NCBI GenBank assembly: GCA_017480325.1
Contig: JAFVAY010000010.1
Coordinates: forward strand, 37,182-101,181
Origin: Clostridiales bacterium
GTDB taxonomy: Bacteria; Bacillota; Clostridia; Saccharofermentanales; Saccharofermentanaceae
Length of the DNA: 64,000 nt
Reading direction: 5' to 3'
Position 1 is the stretch's first letter. Each line of letters opens with the position of its first letter. Positions 1 to 6,670 of the stretch are shown piece by piece. The translations under genes and the position numbers were made by a program. Under the pieces are notes generated by a model. The model searched no databases and had not been told where the DNA came from. It worked only from the letters and a program-made list of their open reading frames with translations.

Positions 1-148
1 CGAGAGCCTCGAACTGAAGATATGCCATGGTACCCGTCGAATCCTGAGTAAGAGTCTGGTCTATGCGAAGAGCGATCTCCTCTCCCACCTTCATCTGCCC
101 TGAGATCAGGTGATCCTTAATGATCTTCTGTGATATTGTGTATCCCAT
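1..148 (-). CDS. acnA: Aconitate hydratase, N-terminal part (gene runs off the window)
   Basis: Only the first 49 codons lie in the window; the rest lies beyond base 1. The start ATG at 148 follows a good ribosome site (CGGAGGATTGAC). The peptide begins MGYTISQKIIKDHLISGQ and includes IDQTLTQDSTGTMAYLQFEA, which matches the opening of monomeric aconitases, where the IDQTLTQDATGTMAY segment is highly conserved. The enzyme converts citrate to isocitrate through aconitate using a [4Fe-4S] cluster in the cytoplasm; in a fermenting anaerobe it most likely feeds 2-oxoglutarate and glutamate synthesis. The cluster cysteines are not in view. The related isopropylmalate isomerase large subunit is the main alternative, but the TLTQDSTGTMAY segment favours aconitase. 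Confidence 0.85.
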   Translation of the reverse strand, partial: MGYTISQKIIKDHLISGQMKVGEEIALRIDQTLTQDSTGTMAYLQFEAL

Positions 149-194
149 GTCAATCCTCCGTAATTATTAATATATAAATTATGCCACGAACAGA

Positions 195-224
195 ATTATA
201 TTGTCCGCGGCTTTAAGTTGTCAA
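195..224 (-). promoter_or_regulatory. Promoter of the aconitase gene
   Basis: On the minus strand TTGACA (224-219) and TATAAT (200-195) are separated by 18 bases, both perfect consensus boxes. Transcription would start near 188, giving a leader of about 40 bases before the ATG at 148. Confidence 0.7.
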
Positions 225-249
225 TTTACTTAAGAAAATATGCAAGTCT

Positions 250-1029
250 TTATCTTATTTCTTGCAAAATGTACCCCATAATAGATGCAGCGGACGCGGC
301 ATTTAATGACTCGGCCCTACCCTGCATCCGAATCTTAACCTTAAGATCGCACCTATCGATCGTGGATCCTTTAAGTCCCGCCCCTTCATTTCCTATGAAG
401 TAAGCAGCGGGAAGCCCGATGTTCGCCTTATTAAGATCATCTCCGTTCAGCTCTGCGGCGAGGATATTTATATTCTTCTCGTGCAAAGCATCAATAATCG
501 CATCAGAATCCTCGAACTCGATAACCGGCACCCGCCAGATCGATCCCATGGATGAACGGATAACCTTATCATTATATGCATCAACAGTTTTCTTTGTAAC
601 CAGAACCGCATTAAAGTCAAATGCATCGGCGATCCTTATCATGGTTCCGAGATTCCCGGGGTCCTGAATATCCTCGAGGCATAGAAAAATATCCTTTCCG
701 TCATCTCTTAATTCCAATTCCGTGGAAAAGTCAGGTCTTCTGAATACAAGCGCAAGCCCCTGAGGATTAACCGTTCCGGATATCTTCTTAAAACACGGCT
801 CGCTCAGGATAATACATTCACATCCGTACTTATCGGACACCTTCATCGCCGAATAATAATGCCTCTCGGTAGCAATGACCTTGATCGGAGCTACTCCGCA
901 GTTTAAGGCGTCTTCACAGGAACGTAAGCCTTCTACCAGCACAGCATTCTCACTTCTGGAGGTCTTGGTGTCGTGTAAGGAAGCTAAGTACTTAACCTTC
1001 GGGTTGTCTTTGCTTGTTATTGTATCCAT
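250..1029 (-). CDS. TrmH/SpoU family RNA 2'-O-methyltransferase
   Basis: 259 residues, a normal length for the family. An N-terminal substrate-binding region (NPKVKYLASL, then VEGLRSCEDAL and NPQGLALVFRRP near 87-98) precedes the trefoil-knot SPOUT domain. The three SpoU motifs are present: DPGNLGTMIR near 122-131, GNEGAG near 208-213 and the C-terminal IRMQGRAESLNAASAASI region that binds S-adenosylmethionine. The family methylates a ribose in rRNA or tRNA in the cytoplasm; the exact target cannot be read from the sequence. The gene stands alone between the aconitase promoter and an upstream terminator. There is no ribosome site: an extended -10 box sits six bases before the ATG, so a leaderless mRNA is expected. 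Confidence 0.9.
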   Translation of the reverse strand: MDTITSKDNPKVKYLASLHDTKTSRSENAVLVEGLRSCEDALNCGVAPIKVIATERHYYSAMKVSDKYGCECIILSEPCFKKISGTVNPQGLALVFRRPDFSTELELRDDGKDIFLCLEDIQDPGNLGTMIRIADAFDFNAVLVTKKTVDAYNDKVIRSSMGSIWRVPVIEFEDSDAIIDALHEKNINILAAELNGDDLNKANIGLPAAYFIGNEGAGLKGSTIDRCDLKVKIRMQGRAESLNAASAASIMGYILQEIR

Positions 1030-1035
1030 GGAATT

Positions 1036-1044
1036 ATTATATCA
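1036..1044 (-). promoter_or_regulatory. Extended -10 box, leaderless promoter of the TrmH-family gene
   Basis: The minus strand reads TGATATAAT; the last T (1036) is six bases from the A of the ATG at 1029. RNA polymerase normally starts about seven bases after the -10 box, that is on the start codon itself. No Shine-Dalgarno motif lies in the 20 bases before the ATG. Confidence 0.6.
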
Positions 1045-1052
1045 AATATGAA

Positions 1053-1082
1053 ACTCCCCCGCTCTTTTGTGGGCGAGGGAGT
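1053..1082 (-). terminator. Intrinsic terminator of the lipoprotein/DUF4428 operon
   Basis: A ten-base-pair stem (arms ACTCCCTCGC and GCGGGGGAGT on the minus strand, one G-T pair) closes a ten-base loop about 30 bases beyond the stop codon of the gene at 1111-1869. The following run is only partly T-rich (TTTCATATTTG). Confidence 0.6.
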
Positions 1083-1110
1083 CGTAAACCTTATTATGGA
1101 GGTTACTTAA

Positions 1111-1869
1111 TCAGATGCTATACTTTGACAAAACTGCATCTGCCTTGCGGTTTAATTCTGTTCTGTCTCCGTAGATAGCGACATCCAGAGCCTCCGCAGC
1201 TGCAGTGCCCTTATCCTCGTAGGATGCTTCGTCCCCTGAGGCCACGGCCTTCGCCGCATCAACAACCGCCTTAGTGGCATCGATCTGGCTTTTCCATGTG
1301 TTCTTGATATTACCCAGCGTCTTCTGAATACCGAATATAGTGTCAAAATCCTTGGCAAGCTTCTTAGCGTCTCCGCTGTACTCGTAGTCAAAGTCACAAA
1401 GTCCCATAGTATTCATAAACGAGAAGTGAATATACTTCTTGTTCTGATCTGCAGCTGTCCCGTCAGGCTTCTTTGTGATCTTGGTAGGTTCATAACCTCG
1501 AAGATCTCCCAGACGGAACACGCAGGCCTGAGGATAGTACTTGCCGAAGATAAAATACTTGTAATCGGGTCTAGCAAGAGCCATCAGGCCCTGATCCTCG
1601 AGAACAAATATGCCGGTACCGTACTGCTTCGGACGAGCCTTCTTAGGTCCCTTAATGGCAGGGACAAAGACATCGTTAAAGATCTTGGTTCCAACCTCGA
1701 CCTGCTTGATATGATCCTGAACCTGTCCCAGATCGGAATGAATAAAGTCAAAATACGCTTTCATCCCCTTCTTCTGACATGTCTTACGGCAGATATAGTT
1801 ACCGTCGGCGAGCTTCTGCTGCTGAACCAGATTGATATCGGCTCCGCATATTGCACATTTGTTAGCCAT
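1111..1869 (-). CDS. DUF4428-like zinc-ribbon protein of unknown function
   Basis: 252 residues, no signal peptide and no membrane segment, so cytoplasmic. The first 30 residues form a treble-clef-like zinc site (CAICGADINLV then YICRKTC) resembling DUF4428. The middle part (about 60-185) is a mixed alpha/beta region with the hydrophobic stretch GTGIFVLEDQGLMALAR and IHFSFMNTMGLCDFDYEY, and the C-terminal 60 residues are alanine-rich and helical. It starts 21 bases after the lipoprotein stop with a GAAAGGAG site, so both are probably one transcript ending at the hairpin at 1053-1082. No enzyme signature is visible; a role in a stress- or envelope-related response with the lipoprotein is only guesswork. 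Confidence 0.7.
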   Translation of the reverse strand: MANKCAICGADINLVQQQKLADGNYICRKTCQKKGMKAYFDFIHSDLGQVQDHIKQVEVGTKIFNDVFVPAIKGPKKARPKQYGTGIFVLEDQGLMALARPDYKYFIFGKYYPQACVFRLGDLRGYEPTKITKKPDGTAADQNKKYIHFSFMNTMGLCDFDYEYSGDAKKLAKDFDTIFGIQKTLGNIKNTWKSQIDATKAVVDAAKAVASGDEASYEDKGTAAAEALDVAIYGDRTELNRKADAVLSKYSI

Positions 1870-1889
1870 ACTGCTTTCTCCTTTCAGAC

Positions 1890-3149
1890 TCAGCTCTCTT
1901 CAACAATACATGTCTCGTTTGCAAGTACATTTCCTGCCATATCGTACATGATGATGGTGTAATCACCTGCAACGAGATTGCCGTCGTCATTGGTCAACGC
2001 GCCGTCGTAGTAGGAATTGTAATAAGCCTCGATCCAGTAACCCTGATCAGTGCACTCGTCACTTGTATAAACGAGAGCATCATCAAGATATACCTCATAC
2101 CAGAATGTCCAAACAGCTTCCTGACCTTCTGTCGTAGGGATGATATCGAGCTCGATACCGTCATCGTCTACATAAACATTATCGTGATCAGTCCAATACC
2201 ACTCGATATGATCGATCATGCTTGTATCGGCATCTCCGTAAGTAACCTCTTCAACAGTACATGTATTATCAGCGAGAACATTTCCTGCCAGATCGTACAT
2301 TACGCACCTGTACTCACCTGCGATAAGATTGCCGTCAGCGTTTACCTGAGCAGCTGAATCATAATCGGGACCGTAGTAAGCCTCGATCCAGTGACCCATG
2401 TCGTAGCACTCGTCACTTGTGAAGATGAGATCTCCGTTGAAGTAGTACTCATAAGTAAAATCGAAAGGTACTGTCTCACCCTCATCGGTAATAATGAGGT
2501 CGAGCTCGATGCGGCTTACATTGCTGTAAACACTGTCATCAGAGTAATACCATGTGTCGTAGCTGATGTAATCGGCAAGAGGAAGCACGAATGTGTAGCC
2601 GATAGCAGCTGCATAGAAGTCGTAAATCTCCGAAAGGCCCTCGATATCCTCGTCATCGATAAGCCATGTCTCGTCCTCAAGAACGAGGTTTAAAGTCTGT
2701 GAGATCTCAATAGTATCGGCATCTTCATCACCGAGAGCATCGATAAATGCATCTGCGTCTCCGCCTTCGTCACTTATATCCTCGAAGATAGAATCATAAT
2801 CGACGATAGTCCATGTGATATCAACGCTTCCCTCTGCGTTCTTCTTGGAAGATGCAACGGACTCTTCATCAATCTCATAAGAGATCGTGCCTGCGATGGC
2901 GGATACGATATCAGAGTATTCTTCGGGACCTGCTCCCATACCGGACATCAGATCGTTCAAAGTATCCTCGTAATCCTCGCCGTCCTTCAAAGCTTCGATG
3001 ATATCACCTGCTTTTGCCTTTGTTACTGCTGTCGCGTAATCCTCTGCTGCCTTCAGTACACCCTCGTCATCCTTGTCGAAAAGGGCGCATCCGCTCAAAG
3101 ATGCAAGCATAGATACGGAAAGCACTGTTGCAATCAGTTTTCTCTTCAT
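1890..3149 (-). CDS. Secreted lipoprotein with a duplicated C-terminal module
   Basis: 419 residues. A lipoprotein signal peptide (MKRKLIATVLSVSMLASLSG, then the lipidated Cys near 21) exports it to the outer face of the membrane. Residues about 25-190 resemble the NTF2-like folds found in many clostridial lipoproteins (helical start, then VDITWTIVDYD and LVLEDETWLIDDEDIEG). Two copies of a roughly 100-residue unit follow; each holds a WIEAYY motif, then DGNLIAGEYRCVMYDLAGNVLADNTC or its near copy, suggesting paired Ig-like beta domains. The protein is very acidic. The ribosome site is AGAAGGAGG. It is the first gene of the operon with the DUF4428-like gene. The function is unknown; ligand or surface-polymer binding is inferred from the architecture. 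Confidence 0.75.
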   Translation of the reverse strand: MKRKLIATVLSVSMLASLSGCALFDKDDEGVLKAAEDYATAVTKAKAGDIIEALKDGEDYEDTLNDLMSGMGAGPEEYSDIVSAIAGTISYEIDEESVASSKKNAEGSVDITWTIVDYDSIFEDISDEGGDADAFIDALGDEDADTIEISQTLNLVLEDETWLIDDEDIEGLSEIYDFYAAAIGYTFVLPLADYISYDTWYYSDDSVYSNVSRIELDLIITDEGETVPFDFTYEYYFNGDLIFTSDECYDMGHWIEAYYGPDYDSAAQVNADGNLIAGEYRCVMYDLAGNVLADNTCTVEEVTYGDADTSMIDHIEWYWTDHDNVYVDDDGIELDIIPTTEGQEAVWTFWYEVYLDDALVYTSDECTDQGYWIEAYYNSYYDGALTNDDGNLVAGDYTIIMYDMAGNVLANETCIVEES

Positions 3150-3234
3150 ACTAAGCCTCCTTCTGCTTAATAAATTTGTACAATTAGATGGTAAATAAAC
3201 TCCGAAGATAAATAATCAATCGAAAGTATGATTT

Positions 3235-3261
3235 TTGACAAAAGTCCTCATATGCTACACT
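3235..3261 (+). promoter_or_regulatory. Leaderless promoter of the tandem-sensor operon
   Basis: TTGACA (3235-3240), a 15-base spacer, and an extended -10 TGCTACACT ending at 3261. The ATG at 3268 begins after six bases, so transcription should begin on the start codon. The shortened spacer is compensated by the TGn motif. Confidence 0.65.
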
Positions 3262-3267
3262 CAATTT

Positions 3268-4764
3268 ATGGAGAAGATAAGATACACACGCATCCCGATG
3301 TATATAATTTATATGCTGATTTTCCTTGCGGGAGGATTGTCGCGTACAATCAAAGGAATTCCGTCGAGTTCCTTCAGCGCATTTCTCTACTGTATTCTTA
3401 TCGCCATATGGTTCCACGACATAAGAAGACGGGTTCTCGATGACACCATAGACAGAATTATGATCGCCATCAGTTCATTTCTCTTCTATCTTATGATAGC
3501 AAGAACGATCAAATACAATCTCGTATCGGAGATCATGTACCTCGATTCGCTTACCTGGTACTTGCCCTGCATAGGAGTTATAGCCATAGCAACTCTTCTT
3601 GTTTTCCTTGCTTTCGAGATAGGCGCTCCTGACACCAAAGGACTTAAGAAACACCATTTTCTCGCGATCCCCGGAACTATAATCGGAATACTTATTCTCA
3701 CCAACGACTTCCATCATCTTTGCTATACATCCGCTCCTTCGAATGATTCGGGACACGGCATCGTCTACTACATATACATGATATGGGTAATACTTCTGTT
3801 TGTCTCTTCTCTTGTAATAATGATCGGTAAGTGTTCCGTAAATCTAGGCAAGAAATACGCTTTCATTCCGACGGGAGTTCTGATACTGGCTTATGCATTT
3901 ATACTGACTGTCACGGGATTTTTCGACAAGGTAGCATACAGACCGCTATTTAAGTACGGCTGGTACGAGACTCTGGTCATAATGGTTATTGCATACATAG
4001 AAAGCTGCATCGCCATAGGGCTTATCCCGTCCAAGAACGGATTTGACGAGCTGTTCCGTAAATCTTCCATCGCAGTCGAGATCAAAGACGATTACGGCAA
4101 CACGGTTATCCATTCCTCCGAGAGGCCCGATACAGGCGATGACAGAAACATTGTAAGAAAGCGTGCGATTATTCCCGGCGGATACATTTACTGGAACGAC
4201 GATATTACCGACATCAACAAAATAATCGAGAGCATCTTACATTCGGCAAATGAACTATCGGAAGAACAGGAGCTTATTAAAGCTGAGAAGGAGCTTATCG
4301 AAGCAAGGGAGAAATACACCTTAAGAAGCACAGTGTACGACGGCGTAACGGCATCCGTAGATTCTCAGGTCAAACACATAGAACAGATTCTTAACAACGA
4401 ACACCCGGACCTTCAGGAGCTCGTTGTCTATGGTGTTTATATCAAGCGTAAAGCCAACCTCGTGATCACTTCCGCTGACACCGACACACTGTCCATAGGA
4501 GAACTGTATCTGTCTTTGAAGGACGCCCTCGATTATCTTAAATACAGCGATATCAGTACAGAGATAAAGGCAAACGTGAAAGACCTGTCGCTTCAATTTC
4601 CGGCATCTATGGTGATCAGTATCTTCGATGAGTACGAGAAGTATGTGGAGAATAATCTTAGAACTCTTAAATCGCTGAAGATATCTGTCGCGCCGGACAG
4701 AGGACCGAAGATCTATATCGATGCCGTCAACGGCAGAAAGACCGAATCCTATGTCTTATCGTGA
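3268..4764 (+). CDS. 7TM membrane sensor, histidine-kinase-like with a degenerate catalytic region
   Basis: 498 residues. The first ~270 residues make seven or eight membrane helices, with the LTNDFHHLCY segment typical of the 7TM region found at the N-terminus of some Firmicute histidine kinases. A PAS-like stretch (about 275-325) and a helical dimerisation region (about 335-440, with VYGVYIKRKANLVI) follow. The last ~70 residues sit where the ATPase domain should be, but no N, G1 or G2 box can be recognised, so the protein probably cannot bind ATP. I chose the ATG at 3268: an in-frame upstream start at 3235 lies inside the promoter. It overlaps the next gene, a more complete kinase, so it may act as the sensing partner of that kinase. 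Confidence 0.75.
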   Translation: MEKIRYTRIPMYIIYMLIFLAGGLSRTIKGIPSSSFSAFLYCILIAIWFHDIRRRVLDDTIDRIMIAISSFLFYLMIARTIKYNLVSEIMYLDSLTWYLPCIGVIAIATLLVFLAFEIGAPDTKGLKKHHFLAIPGTIIGILILTNDFHHLCYTSAPSNDSGHGIVYYIYMIWVILLFVSSLVIMIGKCSVNLGKKYAFIPTGVLILAYAFILTVTGFFDKVAYRPLFKYGWYETLVIMVIAYIESCIAIGLIPSKNGFDELFRKSSIAVEIKDDYGNTVIHSSERPDTGDDRNIVRKRAIIPGGYIYWNDDITDINKIIESILHSANELSEEQELIKAEKELIEAREKYTLRSTVYDGVTASVDSQVKHIEQILNNEHPDLQELVVYGVYIKRKANLVITSADTDTLSIGELYLSLKDALDYLKYSDISTEIKANVKDLSLQFPASMVISIFDEYEKYVENNLRTLKSLKISVAPDRGPKIYIDAVNGRKTESYVLS

Positions 4765-6040
4765 TCTTCTTCCGGAATTGCGCGCATTTTACGCATTGAT
4801 ATCATTTATCACTTTTATAATATCCGTTACGGATATCGTGAGGACGACCGGAACTTTCAAGAAGAAACACCTGATCTTTGTCCCGATATTAACGACTCTT
4901 ATGAGTTGCCTCATGTTCCAGACATTCTCATACTTCCTTGAGATCAACGGCACCAACTACGATATTCACAGCGTCCTCGAGGATATGATCTCCATCCGCC
5001 TGATCAATATGCCGGCCATCATAGCAGGTCTTCTTACATTCGTTCCTCTGGCAATATCCATAGTTTCATATGTTGCAACCACAAGAAAGATAAACACAAG
5101 CATAACATTAAGATCGATAAGAGACGGCTTCAACAATCTGGACACGGGCATTCTTATGTACAGGGACGGAGGATTCATCCTTTTCGCGAATACGGTCATG
5201 CAGCAGATAGCGGTTGATCTCACCGGCAAAAGAGTTACCAACGGAGAGCAGCTTAAGAAAGCTTTATCGACGCCTGATAACCACATAGTTCTAGAGAACG
5301 GAGAAGTATATCTTATTAAAGAGAATATCCTCGATGTCGACGGCAAAAAGGTCAATGAATTGACAGCAACAGACGTCACGATATTGACACGATTAAGAAG
5401 AGAGGAAAATAAGCTCAATCAACAGAAAGAGGCTTTTAACAGGCGCATGTCGGAGTATTCCCGGAAGGTTGGCGAGGTTACAGTCAGCAAGGAGATCCTC
5501 GACACCAAGATAGATGTTCACGAGACCTTCGGGAATGCTCTTCTTATGACGAAAGCATACATCCGCAAGGACAAAAATGCGTCGGAGCTTAACACTCTCA
5601 AGCAGATGTGGCGTAAGACCCTAGTATTCAAAGAGATCCCTTCCGATCCGTCGGAAGACCGTTTCAGCCTCGAATTGTATCAGGCGGCCAAAGCCTGCGG
5701 CATCGACCTTACTATAGACGGCATGCTTCCTCCCTATAAAGATGCCCAGATAAGAAAGATCCTCTCGGCGGCGGCAAGAGAAGCGATCATCAACGCATCA
5801 CGACACGCATCTGCAGATAAGATGGATCTTAAGATAGAATCAACTGACGACAAGACGGAGTTTACATTCAGCAACAACGGCAAGATTCCGGAAGGGATAA
5901 CCGAAGGCGGTGGTTTATCTTCATTAAGAAAGCTGATTGAGACCAACAGCGGTACAATGAAGTTAACAGCAGAACCTGAATTTAAGCTGATTATAAGCAT
6001 ACCCGTAAGGAACGGATCGGAGGGAGAACATGCCGAATAA
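4751..6040 (+). CDS. Membrane sensor histidine kinase, NarX/DesK-like ATPase type
   Basis: 429 residues from the ATG at 4751; an in-frame ATG at 4721 is possible, but neither has a clear ribosome site and both overlap the previous gene. Three or four membrane helices fill residues 1-125. A PAS-like segment (about 140-215, RDGGFILFANTVMQQIA) leads to a coiled coil and dimerisation helix. A HATPase domain ends the protein, with the N-box region REAIINASRHA and the G-box region EGGGLSSLRKLIE. This organisation fits kinases that partner NarL/FixJ regulators, and such a regulator starts 11 bases before its stop. It likely phosphorylates that regulator. The signal is unknown; the glycogen operon lies directly next to the cluster. 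Confidence 0.8.
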   Translation: MSYRDLLPELRAFYALISFITFIISVTDIVRTTGTFKKKHLIFVPILTTLMSCLMFQTFSYFLEINGTNYDIHSVLEDMISIRLINMPAIIAGLLTFVPLAISIVSYVATTRKINTSITLRSIRDGFNNLDTGILMYRDGGFILFANTVMQQIAVDLTGKRVTNGEQLKKALSTPDNHIVLENGEVYLIKENILDVDGKKVNELTATDVTILTRLRREENKLNQQKEAFNRRMSEYSRKVGEVTVSKEILDTKIDVHETFGNALLMTKAYIRKDKNASELNTLKQMWRKTLVFKEIPSDPSEDRFSLELYQAAKACGIDLTIDGMLPPYKDAQIRKILSAAAREAIINASRHASADKMDLKIESTDDKTEFTFSNNGKIPEGITEGGGLSSLRKLIETNSGTMKLTAEPEFKLIISIPVRNGSEGEHAE

Positions 6041-6668
6041 CGAAGATCACATCAGCAGGATCATGATAGTCGAAGACCAGCAGCTTGTACGCATGTATCT
6101 CGAAGACGAGGTCAGAAGAGCGCCTGACCTCGAGCTTAAGCACTCCATAACCAACGCCGATCTTGCCGATCTATACTGCAGGAATGAAGACGTGGACCTG
6201 ATACTCATGGATGTTTATACAGAGTACGGAGCAAGCGGTCTCGAAGCCTCCGCCCGAATCAAGAAAGCATACCCGAACATAAAGATAATCATCATAACAT
6301 CCATGCCTGAATTCTCATGGCTCGAGCGCGCCAGGGAATATAAAGTCGACAGCTTCGTCTATAAGGAATTGAACGACGGTTCGCTCGTCGATGTAATAAG
6401 AAGAACGATCAAAGGAGAGAGCATCTATCCGGTTGACACTCCAGAGGTGATAATAGGAGACTGTTCCTCCAAGGATCTGTCCTATAGAGAGCTCGAAGTA
6501 CTGCGTGAGATAACCACGGGCGACTCCAATGAAGAGATAGCTTCGCGTATGCATCTGTCGGTCTCGACGATCAAAACTCATATCACAAATCTCATGCAGA
6601 AGACAGGTTTTAGATCGAGAACGGAACTTGCGATCAAAGCCCGCGAGAGCGGACTGGTAATAAAATAA
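6030..6668 (+). CDS. NarL/LuxR-family response regulator
   Basis: 212 residues. The receiver domain (about 8-125) has the acidic pair ED near 16-17, the phospho-acceptor Asp in LILMDVYTEYG near 61, the switch residues ITS near 90 and the Lys in FVYKELND near 112. The C-terminal domain (about 148-210) is a GerE/LuxR helix-turn-helix: LSYRELEVLREI, SNEEIASRMHLSVSTIKTHI. The start ATG overlaps the kinase stop by 11 bases and has a strong site (CGGAGGGAGAAC). It ends two bases from the convergent GH13 gene of the glycogen operon. Cognate partner of the kinase at 4751-6040; its target genes are not visible here. Confidence 0.92.
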   Translation: MPNNEDHISRIMIVEDQQLVRMYLEDEVRRAPDLELKHSITNADLADLYCRNEDVDLILMDVYTEYGASGLEASARIKKAYPNIKIIIITSMPEFSWLERAREYKVDSFVYKELNDGSLVDVIRRTIKGESIYPVDTPEVIIGDCSSKDLSYRELEVLREITTGDSNEEIASRMHLSVSTIKTHITNLMQKTGFRSRTELAIKARESGLVIK

Positions 6669-6670
6669 TC

